Shown piece after piece: positions 53,771 to 62,861 of a stretch of 64,000 nucleotides of DNA. The notes beneath the pieces were generated by a model. It did no database searches. It had not been told where the DNA came from and worked only from the letters and a program-made list of their open reading frames with translations. Each line of letters begins with the position of its first letter. Positions within the stretch are counted from its first letter, which is position 1. The translations under genes were made by a program, and so were the position numbers. The DNA is from Viridibacillus arvi (GTDB lineage Bacteria > Bacillota > Bacilli > Bacillales_A > Planococcaceae), in contig NZ_LILB01000001.1 of NCBI RefSeq assembly GCF_001274945.1, forward strand, positions 1,021,202 to 1,085,201, in the 5' to 3' direction.

Positions 53771-53923
53771 TCATAAAATAGAAATCTTAAAAAATATACT
53801 GCCATCTAAAACGACTATACATTTAGCTAAACAAATTATTAATAACAGTAAAATTAGAAACCGCGGCGCTAAATACTCGTCAAAATACGGTTCAACGATA
53901 TAAAAAGATTGGTTTTTATCCAT
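53771..53923 (-). CDS. Possible 50-residue membrane protein
   Basis: An open frame from ATG 53923, overlapping the MATE stop codon, to TGA 53771. It is polar at first (MDKNQSFYIVEPYFDEYLA), then has one membrane helix (RFLILLLLIICLAKCIVVL) and a short end. It fills the otherwise empty 161-base gap between the MATE and acyltransferase genes and would be translationally coupled. No ribosome site of its own is clear, so it could be chance. Confidence 0.4.
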   Translation of the reverse strand: MDKNQSFYIVEPYFDEYLAPRFLILLLLIICLAKCIVVLDGSIFFKISIL

Positions 53924-55307
53924 TCATTTCAACTGCCCTTTTTATTTCTTTATTCAATTGTGTTTGTTTCAATTGAAAACTATTCCTGATGACAAAATAA
54001 CTATATAAAATACCGGTAATGGCGAAAACATTCAATAAGCTGATTGTCCAGTAGAATAAACTCTCTTCCTGGTAATGGTTTGTTAAAAACCATCCGATTA
54101 TAACTATAAAAAAGAAATATAAAAAATTTAAAAAGAACGCCTGAAATCCTTTGCCAATTTGTTCAAGCACCAATAATGATGACATCATGGGTCCCATGAT
54201 AATATAGGATAAAGCAACAATCTTTAAATAATTTGCTGTATGTACGCTCACTTCCCCGTCAGCAATTAAAAAAGAAGCGATTAGGTCTTTACCTAAAAAA
54301 ATGGCCGTGCCAATGATAATGTAGATTCCTACTATATTGATCATTCCTTTCTTATAGATTTCAAAGGAACGTTCTAAATTATTGCCCCCCAAATTCTGAT
54401 TCATAAGAAGACCTAATGTATTACCAGAAGATATCGCGATTAGAAGGACGATTGTTTGTAATCGATATGCCGCTCCAAAACCCGCTACCACCTCATTTCC
54501 AAATGGCATTAGGATTTTATTGAAGAAAAATGTACTAATAAAGATTAAAATATAAGAAATAGCCACTGGAATACCAATATTCAAGATTTTACGTTTAGCA
54601 ATTTCCTCTAATTTAAATTTTTTCAATGAAAAAGGTAAAATTTGAAATTTTACAATTTTATATTTTAATAGGAAAAATAGACTGATGATTATTGAGATAC
54701 TACTTACAATAAAATTAGCAAGGACAATACTATAAACGCCAAGAAGGTAATATTCTACAAAAATATAAACTAATAAGATATTGGATACTGAGGTTAACGT
54801 ACTTATTCCTGAAGAAATCTTTACAAGGCCATATCCCCTTATACTGGATAACAGTATGGCATTTACTACTGAGAATATTGTAAGAAAGACCATTAACCGA
54901 GTATACTTCCTAAATAAATTGATTGATTCATTACGAACGTTAAAATAATCGGCGAACATCGGTGTTAATAAACTAATGAAAATCGCAATAATTAAACTGG
55001 TTAAGATTCCATATAGAAGGTAATTATTAATCAACTTAGGTATTTGCTCGGTATTTTCCCTTCCTTTTTCAAATGCAACGGAAGAGGCATTCGAAATTTG
55101 AAAACCTTCAATCAATGCAGTCATAAAAAAAGAAAATGGAATATATAAACCAACAATATACAGAGCTTCCTTATGCTCATGCCCCATAAAAAAAGTATTG
55201 GCCAGTTGCGTGACAATCGAAACTGAAGAAGCCAATACCATTGGAATAAAGGTTTTATAAATCAACGGAATAATTCGATCATTTAAATAATCTATATTTC
55301 TTGGCAA
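53916..55307 (-). CDS. MATE family efflux transporter
   Basis: 463 residues with 12 membrane helices in two bundles. The start (IPLIYKTFIPMVLASSVSIV) and the mid-protein segment ILNIGIPVAISYILIF are MATE-like halves, with NTFFMGHEHKEAL in the first bundle. MATE pumps use proton or sodium gradients to export drug-like molecules. In this gene run it is the only exporter seen, so it probably releases the product or protects the cell. It lies 12 bases after the Cys-less KAS-like gene. Confidence 0.85.
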   Translation of the reverse strand: MPRNIDYLNDRIIPLIYKTFIPMVLASSVSIVTQLANTFFMGHEHKEALYIVGLYIPFSFFMTALIEGFQISNASSVAFEKGRENTEQIPKLINNYLLYGILTSLIIAIFISLLTPMFADYFNVRNESINLFRKYTRLMVFLTIFSVVNAILLSSIRGYGLVKISSGISTLTSVSNILLVYIFVEYYLLGVYSIVLANFIVSSISIIISLFFLLKYKIVKFQILPFSLKKFKLEEIAKRKILNIGIPVAISYILIFISTFFFNKILMPFGNEVVAGFGAAYRLQTIVLLIAISSGNTLGLLMNQNLGGNNLERSFEIYKKGMINIVGIYIIIGTAIFLGKDLIASFLIADGEVSVHTANYLKIVALSYIIMGPMMSSLLVLEQIGKGFQAFFLNFLYFFFIVIIGWFLTNHYQEESLFYWTISLLNVFAITGILYSYFVIRNSFQLKQTQLNKEIKRAVEMNG

Positions 55308-55319
55308 AATTTCTCCTCC

Positions 55320-56270
55320 TTACCACTTAAAACTGGAAACTAGAGGCATCCCATTAAACTGAAGAACTGCAAATGAAGTACTCAAATCTCGGTTTGCCGA
55401 TATTATAAGTATCTTCTCTTCTTTTTTCAATTTTCCTGATAACAGTAATTCGGTAAACGTGTACCAGACATCACTACTTTGATAATTCTGATCAACATTT
55501 GTCTTCCGGATAAAAAACAAATCGGATTCCAGGAATTCCATTCGACCAAATAAATTTTGGACAATAACCCACTTCGGTTGATGTTGATGTGACACCAATT
55601 CATAGATTTGCTTAATGATATTAGAAAAGTGAATTTTACTATTTTCTATATTTGATTGATATTCAGCTAAGGGATAATTTCCAATTTGAAGAATTTGAAT
55701 CGATCCGTGTCCTTTAGAAAAATGCAAGCCCATTGCAAAATCTGATAAGGGAAGATAGCCTGTCCTGTACCGGTTTTGCTCAATAAATAATTGTTCTCCT
55801 AATAGAAGAATTCCTTCTTCTTCTTCATTTAAACAAAGTTCCAGAATTTCTAGACAATCTATAGAAGCTAATGAGCCTAAATGAGAAACACCAAAATAAT
55901 TTTTTGGTTTCTTGTCGGACCATTCTAAAATTCTTGGAAGCGGCTGTATTTCCGGCTGGCGATCTGAAAACGAATTTGAAATTAATAAACACTGATAGTT
56001 GTTTACTACTGATAATAGTTCCGTATGGCATTTGTGTAACATTTCCGACAAGGTCACTTGCTGATTGTCAATTTTGATAGAATAGGACTCGACCGTTTCT
56101 ATTGGAATGTTATGATAATATGCATCTATTTCCAAATGTGGTTCTAACCTAAAAAAATCAGAAGGCTCTTTTCCATCTAAATAATAATTTTTTCGATCCA
56201 TATGTAGAATTGCCAAAGATGATAATGATACATTTAAATCACATATGTTATACATACGAAATCTTTCCAT
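55320..56270 (-). CDS. KAS III-like protein without catalytic Cys
   Basis: 316 residues with a thiolase-fold pattern: NYFGVSHLGSLASIDCLEIL aligns with the active-site Cys segment of the cluster KAS III proteins and has Ser133 in place of Cys. GILLLGEQLF and the C-terminal KILIISANRDLSTSFAVLQF match the core strands. It resembles a non-catalytic partner subunit, or an acyl-transferring variant. The start is ATG 56270 (ATG 56255 has a better-spaced GGAAAG). It overlaps the ACAD gene by 23 bases. Identity as KAS-like is by fold pattern only. Confidence 0.55.
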   Translation of the reverse strand: MERFRMYNICDLNVSLSSLAILHMDRKNYYLDGKEPSDFFRLEPHLEIDAYYHNIPIETVESYSIKIDNQQVTLSEMLHKCHTELLSVVNNYQCLLISNSFSDRQPEIQPLPRILEWSDKKPKNYFGVSHLGSLASIDCLEILELCLNEEEEGILLLGEQLFIEQNRYRTGYLPLSDFAMGLHFSKGHGSIQILQIGNYPLAEYQSNIENSKIHFSNIIKQIYELVSHQHQPKWVIVQNLFGRMEFLESDLFFIRKTNVDQNYQSSDVWYTFTELLLSGKLKKEEKILIISANRDLSTSFAVLQFNGMPLVSSFKW

Positions 56271-57414
56271 TCATGTAGCTTTGAAAAATATTTAATTTTA
56301 ATATATTTGAAGTACCTTCCATGTTTTCAAACGCAAATGCATCTCTGAACCATTTGTTTAAATATGGATGTTCAAAAAAGGCTCCTTCACCAAATAAATC
56401 TAGCGCATATTGAGTGATCTGCTTCACTAATGAAGTAGCCCTCACTTTTGCAATTGATCCGACATAACCATTCCGCGGATTAATATCCACTTCCAATGCA
56501 GCTTGACGAATGAGATTCCTAGTAGTTATTAGTTCATTTTGAAAATGCTCCAGTTTCTGTTGTTGATCTAAGGATAAATTCTTCTTATTGGTAATCATGT
56601 AATCATAAGTTGCTTGTGAAACACCCAGTGCCATAGCAGCTACTGTAGGACGCATTTTATTAAAAACAGTAATGGCTCCATGCATTCCTCTTTTTAAAGG
56701 GCTTAAATGCCTTCCAATAATCTGTTCTTCATTTATGCGAACATTTTGGAAGGTTAATCTACTAAGTTTCGGAGCGCGGAGACCTAACGTATCAAGTGCT
56801 TCGGCAGAAAAACCATCTGAGTCCTTTTCAATCAAGCACATTTCAATTCCTATTGGACCGGTTGTGGTACGCGCAAAGACAACTCCGATTTCCGCCCGAG
56901 TACCGTTCCCAATGAAATATTTCTCACCGTTTAATAACCTTTGCCCATCGCATGCATTTACTTTCTTCATATTTGTTTCAATATGCATGGCGTCCGACCC
57001 CTTATTAGGCTCAGTTAAGGCAAAAAAAGTCCAACAAGGTTTGGATAGCAATTTGCTGTAATACTGTTCCTTTTGCTGCTCATCGGCAAAATCTTGAATA
57101 ATGATTCCAGATAATGAAGGCCCCGGACACCCCACAACGACTCCCGCATCCCCATAGGAAAGCCATTCAGTCCCAATGACTCTCTCAATGCAAGTTAAAC
57201 CATAAAATTTTGTATTATTAATGATAAATGGATGATCATTATATTCAGAGGGAATCATCATTCGTGATAACAATTGAACACTGGCCAAATCCGTAAATTC
57301 ATGTAGCCGATCAGGCTGTTCATCTATGATTAGTCCAATATCCCGAAATTCTTGATAGTACGATTTAATAGCTTCTTCAAAAGCATTTATTTTTTCTATA
57401 TTCAAAATATTCAC
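56248..57414 (-). CDS. Acyl-CoA dehydrogenase family protein (full length)
   Basis: 388 residues, the normal ACAD length. FALTEPNKGSDA is the FAD/substrate loop, GEKYFIGNGTRAEIGVVFART the beta domain, and ENMEGTSNILKL the C-terminal segment with the likely catalytic Glu. It should oxidise an acyl thioester to the alpha,beta-enoyl form with FAD; in this cluster the substrate is more likely ACP-bound than CoA-bound. It overlaps the truncated ACAD gene by four bases, suggesting a two-subunit enzyme. Confidence 0.85.
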   Translation of the reverse strand: MNILNIEKINAFEEAIKSYYQEFRDIGLIIDEQPDRLHEFTDLASVQLLSRMMIPSEYNDHPFIINNTKFYGLTCIERVIGTEWLSYGDAGVVVGCPGPSLSGIIIQDFADEQQKEQYYSKLLSKPCWTFFALTEPNKGSDAMHIETNMKKVNACDGQRLLNGEKYFIGNGTRAEIGVVFARTTTGPIGIEMCLIEKDSDGFSAEALDTLGLRAPKLSRLTFQNVRINEEQIIGRHLSPLKRGMHGAITVFNKMRPTVAAMALGVSQATYDYMITNKKNLSLDQQQKLEHFQNELITTRNLIRQAALEVDINPRNGYVGSIAKVRATSLVKQITQYALDLFGEGAFFEHPYLNKWFRDAFAFENMEGTSNILKLNIFQSYMNGKISYV

Positions 57415-58106
57415 TCCGATTCTACAAACAGGTTTTTGATGACAAAAGATAAATAAATTTTTCTGCTCACTGTTTCCGTCAGGACACCATGACCACCAGT
57501 TAGGTTAATCAGAGTATTCATACAATCATCTATTTCATTGTGAATAAATACATTGAAAGACTTATTCTCTAATGTGGTATTTCCATTGATATAGTTGTTA
57601 ATAATTGAATATATTTTAATAATGGCCTCCGAAAACTGCCCTTTCACCATTTGGTATTGAATAATCGGTAATTTTCCTGAATAACGGTTGCTCAAAAGCT
57701 TTTTATCATAAGCAAGGCATTCCAATGCAATCCACGTCCGCATGAATATAGCAAAGTCATTTTTTGTTAAAGGAATATTTTCTATCTGGTTGGACCCCTT
57801 CTCAGGTATGTCATCCATTTTAAATAAGCTAATCATTTCATGTTCCATGAAATGATTATTAACCTTATTAAATTTTAGTTCGGTCAATTGATAGAGATTA
57901 TTACCTCTAAGAATATGCGTATTCGGATTCTCTAGAACAGAGTGAGGAGCAAGAAAATAATTATTGGATGATATAATAATTGGATTTTCAAAGGCTTTGA
58001 AAATCCATTCAAAAGCTTCAAAAAGGCTCAAACCACGGGTCTCTTCTAAAAATCGATTTATATAGTTCAATAAATTCTCATTTTTTGATGATAAAAGTGT
58101 TGACAT
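57411..58106 (-). CDS. Truncated acyl-CoA dehydrogenase-like subunit
   Basis: 231 residues. Only the C-terminal helical part of the ACAD fold is recognisable (NRYSGKLPIIQYQMVKGQFSEA, LINLTGGHGVLTE); the N-terminal FAD-binding domains are missing or replaced by sequence I cannot assign. The adjacent full-length ACAD overlaps by four bases. Heteromeric ACADs with one complete and one degenerate subunit are known in steroid catabolism, and this pair may be similar. Confidence 0.65.
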   Translation of the reverse strand: MSTLLSSKNENLLNYINRFLEETRGLSLFEAFEWIFKAFENPIIISSNNYFLAPHSVLENPNTHILRGNNLYQLTELKFNKVNNHFMEHEMISLFKMDDIPEKGSNQIENIPLTKNDFAIFMRTWIALECLAYDKKLLSNRYSGKLPIIQYQMVKGQFSEAIIKIYSIINNYINGNTTLENKSFNVFIHNEIDDCMNTLINLTGGHGVLTETVSRKIYLSFVIKNLFVESE

Positions 58107-58132
58107 TATTTATCTCCTTTTATTATAAATTC

Positions 58133-59065
58133 TTAATGTTCAATGACAGCAGATCCCACAAAACAACCTAATCCTACACTTACCATTAAAATCTTATCTC
58201 CCTTTTTTAATCTATTTTGAGATTGTAAATAATCTAAATTTATAAAGCAATCTGTTGTATACGTATGGCCAATCTCGGGAAGCAAATCCAAAATGATGTT
58301 TTCTAAAGGAAAATGGGTAAGTTTTGAAAACTTTCGCCAAGTCATTTTATTCACATTGTAGGGAAGAATATATTGAATTTCATCGAGAACTACATTCGCC
58401 TTTGTCAATGTTTCATGTATCGCCTTAATAATAATGGAAACGTATTCTTCGTTAAATAAAGCTGTTTTTTGGGGATTTTCGTAAAACCCTTGATTAAAAC
58501 GAGTATCCCTATAAACACCGATGGACAGTACTTTATTTGTTTCGTTTTTTTTCTGTAACAGAACTGCCACTGCCGAATCTCCAATAACGGTAGAATTTTC
58601 TATATATCTTAATCTAGTAGTCATATTGGATTGGTCTCCCAAGATTAATAGAATCGTATTTACACTTTTTTTCTTTGCAAAATACAAGTCTGCGAGCTCC
58701 ATTGCATAAAAGGAAGAAGCACATGCCTCTTGAGCAATCCCGAATTTTTTTGTGCTTAATAAATCAAATGGCATTAAGACTTTATTTAACAACCCATAAT
58801 CATGTGGAACTTGCGCCAGTAACGAATGAGCATACAAGACTAAATCAACTTTTATATCTAAATGAAGGTCTAGTAATGCATAACGAAGGGTCTCTTCCAA
58901 TCTTTGTCCATTTTCAACAATGGGAACTTGATGGATATTGTGTAATCTTTTCATTAATTTTATTTCTCTTTCATTGCAGCCAGAGTACTCTAATACTTTA
59001 TCAATCTTTTGCCTTAGGCTCGGGATATATGTGCCAATTTTTGCAATTCCAAAACTCACATTCAA
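58133..59065 (-). CDS. KAS III-like condensing enzyme with Cys but altered His/Asn
   Basis: 310 residues of the KAS III fold. The active Cys is Cys115 (GIAQEACASSFYAME). The usual His of the PHxxN motif is Tyr236 (LPYNVN), and the Asn of the third motif is His267 (EIGHTYTTDC). Acyl transfer to the Cys remains possible, but normal decarboxylative condensation is doubtful. It overlaps the Cys-less paralogue (59062-59889) by four bases, so the two may form a heterodimer as in PqsBC. Confidence 0.8.
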   Translation of the reverse strand: MNVSFGIAKIGTYIPSLRQKIDKVLEYSGCNEREIKLMKRLHNIHQVPIVENGQRLEETLRYALLDLHLDIKVDLVLYAHSLLAQVPHDYGLLNKVLMPFDLLSTKKFGIAQEACASSFYAMELADLYFAKKKSVNTILLILGDQSNMTTRLRYIENSTVIGDSAVAVLLQKKNETNKVLSIGVYRDTRFNQGFYENPQKTALFNEEYVSIIIKAIHETLTKANVVLDEIQYILPYNVNKMTWRKFSKLTHFPLENIILDLLPEIGHTYTTDCFINLDYLQSQNRLKKGDKILMVSVGLGCFVGSAVIEH

Positions 59066-59889
59066 CCTCCAAGTATGCTAAATTTCATATAATACAGTTC
59101 ATTTTCCTTTAAGCTTCCATCTAACAAATAAATAGATGAATCTCCCTGAATCTTGCCCTTTTGTATTAATTTTAATAACTTTGCAAACAAGGACGTGCAT
59201 AATTGCTTAGAGGAAGCAATAAAGGTGATTTCGGATGGCATTTCTGTATATTTCTCTTCTAGATTGGACGAAATAATATACTGATCATCACTTTGATTTA
59301 GATTCATTTTTTTCATCCATTCATGCAGATTAGTATTGGATTCATAACCCCACTCATTCAGTTCAAGACAAGGACCAGTTCCATTTTTTTCAAATAGACA
59401 AGCAATTGCTGTATCTTCAATATCTTTAACACCTGGAGCATAATATGATAATGTAGATTGATCGAGCATTAACAAAAGTGCCTTTTTACACTTCTTTGTA
59501 AAAAATAACTCTTTGATGATTTTTACTGCTGCAAAAGGAGCATAAGTATCTACTGCTGAAACAGCAAAACCTTTTGCATTTAGATTATATTTTTCAATTA
59601 AGTAATTGACAGTTGAAATGGACGGATTGATATCAGGGATACAATAAACTAAAACGACTAAATCTACATCATCGATTTTATTCCCGGTTTTTAATAAATG
59701 ATCTATTAAGCTAGCTCCCATAAAACTAAATGAATTATTCAACCCCGAATTCAATAGAGATTCATCCACCTTAAGTCCATACATATCTGCTAAATCTGTT
59801 TGAAATTGAATTTCCCCAATACTATGAGTATATGACCTCTTTTCCAAGAACCGTTTACATACATACGAATTAATTTTTATCATACTCAT
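59062..59889 (-). CDS. KAS III-like protein without catalytic Cys
   Basis: 275 residues, shorter than the usual 310-330. FAVSAVDTYAPFAAVKIIKE aligns with the Cys loop but has Thr115 at the Cys position. The His and Asn motifs are also absent. It sits between the ACP gene (4 bases away) and the Cys-bearing KAS gene (4-base overlap), the position expected for a chain-length-factor-like partner. A condensing activity of its own is unlikely. Confidence 0.65.
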   Translation of the reverse strand: MSMIKINSYVCKRFLEKRSYTHSIGEIQFQTDLADMYGLKVDESLLNSGLNNSFSFMGASLIDHLLKTGNKIDDVDLVVLVYCIPDINPSISTVNYLIEKYNLNAKGFAVSAVDTYAPFAAVKIIKELFFTKKCKKALLLMLDQSTLSYYAPGVKDIEDTAIACLFEKNGTGPCLELNEWGYESNTNLHEWMKKMNLNQSDDQYIISSNLEEKYTEMPSEITFIASSKQLCTSLFAKLLKLIQKGKIQGDSSIYLLDGSLKENELYYMKFSILGG

Positions 59890-59893
59890 TCAT

Positions 59894-60148
59894 TCATGCA
59901 TTTACTAAAGATTTATCAATATAATCAACAATTGTCTCTACGGATTCAAAATATTCCGGTTCAATGTCTTCGGGATCTATAGATAATCCCTCAATATTGT
60001 CTTCCAAAACCATTAAAAGTTCAAAAATCGATGTAGAATCAAGACTTAATGATTCTAATGTTGTTTCTGGTAGTATTTCCTCCATCTCATCAATATCCAA
60101 CACTTCTCTTAATGCTGCTATAGCCACCTCAAAAGTATTCTTACTCAT
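59894..60148 (-). CDS. Acyl carrier protein
   Basis: 84 residues, acidic and helical, with the phosphopantetheine site Ser38 in LSLDSTSIFELL. It is a discrete ACP of the FAS/PKS type. In the cluster it follows the ATP-grasp and decarboxylase genes, an order like the butirosin BtrJ-BtrK-BtrI set, where BtrI carries an amino acid as thioester. It should therefore hold the amino-acyl intermediate while the KAS and ACAD enzymes act. A phosphopantetheinyl transferase is not in the window. Confidence 0.9.
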   Translation of the reverse strand: MSKNTFEVAIAALREVLDIDEMEEILPETTLESLSLDSTSIFELLMVLEDNIEGLSIDPEDIEPEYFESVETIVDYIDKSLVNA

Positions 60149-60176
60149 TATTTATCAATTCCTTTCTATTATTGTA

Positions 60177-61454
60177 TTAAACTAAATGAAATATCTTTTC
60201 ATTAACTAGTATTTGTTTGCCTATAATATCCTCTGAATTATCACGTCTTCTAACCAGATAGTGTTTCCCACTATGAATCAACACTTCAGCAGGAAAACCA
60301 TGACTTAAAAACAGACCAGGTGATGCACTTGGACCGTATGCACCTGATTGTAAAATCCCAATAAGATCCCCTCTTTGGACCTTTGAGAGTTCAACATTTT
60401 TTCCAACCACATCATTTGGAGTACATAGTGGACCCGTTACATTATAAGTATCAATGTCCGCCTCATCTAAATTCGTTAAATTCTTCATAGGAAAATTTCT
60501 TTTAACAAAACTACCTATTCCGACTGCAGCCATATGACAGTTTGTTCCACCATCTGTTATAATGAAATTTTCTTCTCTAGATTTTTTTATATAATTGACT
60601 TTGGATACAAACATGCCAGATTTAGCAACGAGATATCTGCCTACTTCCATCGCCAGCTTTGTATTCGGAAAAGAGTCTTTAAAGTCATTAATAATAGGAG
60701 ATAGTTGTTCACCTAATTTTTGTATATTAAGATCCTCTTCATTACTAAAATAAGGTACGCCTAATCCTCCACCAATATCGACAAATTGTAATGCTAGACC
60801 CGTTTGTTCACTAAACCGTACTGCCAACTTTAAAATGTTAATTGTGTTTTGGCAGATCACATTCTCATCTAAAATTCTTGTCCCCATGTATACTTGAATT
60901 CCAATAATATCCACATTTTCATATGACTTCAGCAAGGCTAAATTTTGAAATACTATTTCTTCATCTATTCCGAATTGCCGAGGCTTTCCTCCCATTGCGA
61001 GCCTAGAACCTTTAATTGAAAATGTTGGATTCACTCTAATTGCCACACGTGCTCTCTTTTTGCGAATAGAAGCAATTTTATTGATTAATTCTAATTCTTG
61101 AAAAGATTCGCATACGATTGCATAAATAGAATGATCGATACAACTTGTAATTTCTTCTTCACTTTTCCCCGGCCCTAAAAAAATAATATTTTCTGGATCT
61201 GTATTTGCCATTAGGACCGTTTTTAATTCTGTCAATGAAGAAACTTCAGCTTTTGCTCCCAATGATTTTAGCAAGTTATAGACAGAAATATTAGGGTTCG
61301 ATTTTAAAGAAAAAAATACTTCAAGATGCTTTGTAATATTGCTTTTCAACTCTAAAAATATATTAGAAATTTCTTGCCCGTCATATATATAAAGAGGTGT
61401 ACCATATTTTTCTGCTAAATCACTTATAGGTATTCCTTGTATTTCATATACCAT
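60177..61454 (-). CDS. BtrK-like PLP-dependent decarboxylase
   Basis: 425 residues of the alanine-racemase-like fold III decarboxylases. Lys51 (FFSLKSNPN) should bind PLP. GGGLGVPYFS, AMGGKPRQFGIDEE and the C-terminal Cys in GPLCTPNDVVGKN follow the same order as in BtrK, which decarboxylates glutamyl-ACP to gamma-aminobutyryl-ACP in butirosin synthesis. It is more like BtrK than like meso-diaminopimelate decarboxylase (LysA). The likely substrate is an amino acid bound to the cluster ACP, but the amino acid is not known. Confidence 0.85.
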   Translation of the reverse strand: MVYEIQGIPISDLAEKYGTPLYIYDGQEISNIFLELKSNITKHLEVFFSLKSNPNISVYNLLKSLGAKAEVSSLTELKTVLMANTDPENIIFLGPGKSEEEITSCIDHSIYAIVCESFQELELINKIASIRKKRARVAIRVNPTFSIKGSRLAMGGKPRQFGIDEEIVFQNLALLKSYENVDIIGIQVYMGTRILDENVICQNTINILKLAVRFSEQTGLALQFVDIGGGLGVPYFSNEEDLNIQKLGEQLSPIINDFKDSFPNTKLAMEVGRYLVAKSGMFVSKVNYIKKSREENFIITDGGTNCHMAAVGIGSFVKRNFPMKNLTNLDEADIDTYNVTGPLCTPNDVVGKNVELSKVQRGDLIGILQSGAYGPSASPGLFLSHGFPAEVLIHSGKHYLVRRRDNSEDIIGKQILVNEKIFHLV

Positions 61455-61472
61455 TTATCTTGTTTCCTCCCC

Positions 61473-62849
61473 TCATTCTTGAATTTTATTTAATTGAATC
61501 TGTATTCTACGATCCAAATCAAACAGTGAACCCGTATTACTTGCCATTAAAACTCCGTACAATCTCCCCTTGAAAAACTTACCTTCTTTACTGAAACCGG
61601 AGTTAACAGTCGCAAAATTGTTAATTAAGAAACCTTCTTTTCCATTGGTAGTAATCATAAAGTTTTCAAGTAAAGTAAATATTTCATTAAATGATATTTG
61701 ACGACTCAACTTTAATTCATAATATTTTGCTAATGCGTGCCCTTGATTTTGTAAAAAATTTTCTTGTATTCTCATTTGGTAGGAGGCCATATTAAATCGT
61801 GCATTGATTTCAAGGTTTGGCCAAAGCATATCCTCCTGATCATATATCGCATCGATTCCAACTATTCCGTAATAACCGTCTTGATATAATTGTCCACCTA
61901 TTTTTTCTCCCGCTTTACGTAGTTCTTCATCCAACTTTCTTGTGATGTAAGTTGGATAAAGATGTCCACGATGAACTCCATCTTCTACAATGCATTCCTT
62001 TGCACCGTAATAAATAACTTTGCCGTTTCTTTCAATTAGTATTTGATAATTAATATCAGCTGTTTTCCTAATCCATTTTTCTAAAACAAAGCTCACTTTT
62101 CCATTGGTTTTTTTATTAAGCCCTTTTTCGATCATCTTAATTGCTTTATTAAATTTTTCTTCCGAATCAATAATAATTAATCCTTTTCCTGACACACCCA
62201 GAGATTCCTTTAAGACTAATCTTTCTCCACTTATTAGATAATGCTTCAAGTTTTGATATGTCTCTAACAAACTATCTACGGAATCACACTCCCCTCCAGG
62301 AATCTGCCTGATATTTACTTTTTGATTCAGAACACGACTATATACTTTAGTGTTTACTTTGCTAAAAACATGACTACTTGGCACTGCAAGAGGAATACCT
62401 GTTAATTCTGAGAGCTGTTCTTCGTACTCAGAACATCCATAAGGCATGAAGTAAATGTTATTATTCGTATTTTTCAGTTCTTTTAGATGTTGAATTGTTT
62501 TTTTGCAATTTAGAATGTCCTTCGTAATATTTAAGTTTGGATTACTGTTCTCAACATAGATAATATCCGGACACTCTAGTAAACTTTGTAAATACTGCAA
62601 GAAGTGAGTACTGACAGGTCGTTTTAGAATTACAATATCTGTTGGGCTGGCAAATAATACACCTTGTTCTTCCAATCTATTGACCATCAACCTTGCATTA
62701 CCAATGGAAACCGAAGGAATACCTACCGTTTCTGGCGGTTTCCAATACTGTTCAACTTCAAAGTTATTAATATATATAAATTTTGCTTTTTCGTCGTCTA
62801 CTAATGCTTTTTTTAGATGAGCACTTAAATTACAACCTATATTTTCCAT
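61473..62849 (-). CDS. ATP-grasp ligase of the BtrJ/PGM1 type
   Basis: 458 residues. The N-terminal pre-ATP-grasp region ends near residue 185. The ATP-binding loop is LKESLGVSGKGLII (about 215-228) and the magnesium site is WPNLEINARFNMA (about 360-372). The long form with a Pro/Arg-rich pre-domain resembles BtrJ (amino acid to ACP) and PGM1 (amino acid to ribosomal peptide). The next genes, decarboxylase and ACP, favour loading of an amino acid on the ACP. A direct peptide-ligating role cannot be ruled out. Confidence 0.8.
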   Translation of the reverse strand: MENIGCNLSAHLKKALVDDEKAKFIYINNFEVEQYWKPPETVGIPSVSIGNARLMVNRLEEQGVLFASPTDIVILKRPVSTHFLQYLQSLLECPDIIYVENSNPNLNITKDILNCKKTIQHLKELKNTNNNIYFMPYGCSEYEEQLSELTGIPLAVPSSHVFSKVNTKVYSRVLNQKVNIRQIPGGECDSVDSLLETYQNLKHYLISGERLVLKESLGVSGKGLIIIDSEEKFNKAIKMIEKGLNKKTNGKVSFVLEKWIRKTADINYQILIERNGKVIYYGAKECIVEDGVHRGHLYPTYITRKLDEELRKAGEKIGGQLYQDGYYGIVGIDAIYDQEDMLWPNLEINARFNMASYQMRIQENFLQNQGHALAKYYELKLSRQISFNEIFTLLENFMITTNGKEGFLINNFATVNSGFSKEGKFFKGRLYGVLMASNTGSLFDLDRRIQIQLNKIQE

Positions 62850-62861
62850 CTCATACCTCCA

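Noticed and set aside
56672..57061. Plus-strand ORF of 129 residues opposite the ACAD gene
   Set aside because: The ACAD reading has all family motifs; the opposite frame is a long shadow without an RBS.
60177..61454. Diaminopimelate decarboxylase (lysA)
   Set aside because: The motif order, the MGGKPRQFG segment and the position between an ATP-grasp and an ACP gene fit BtrK better than LysA.
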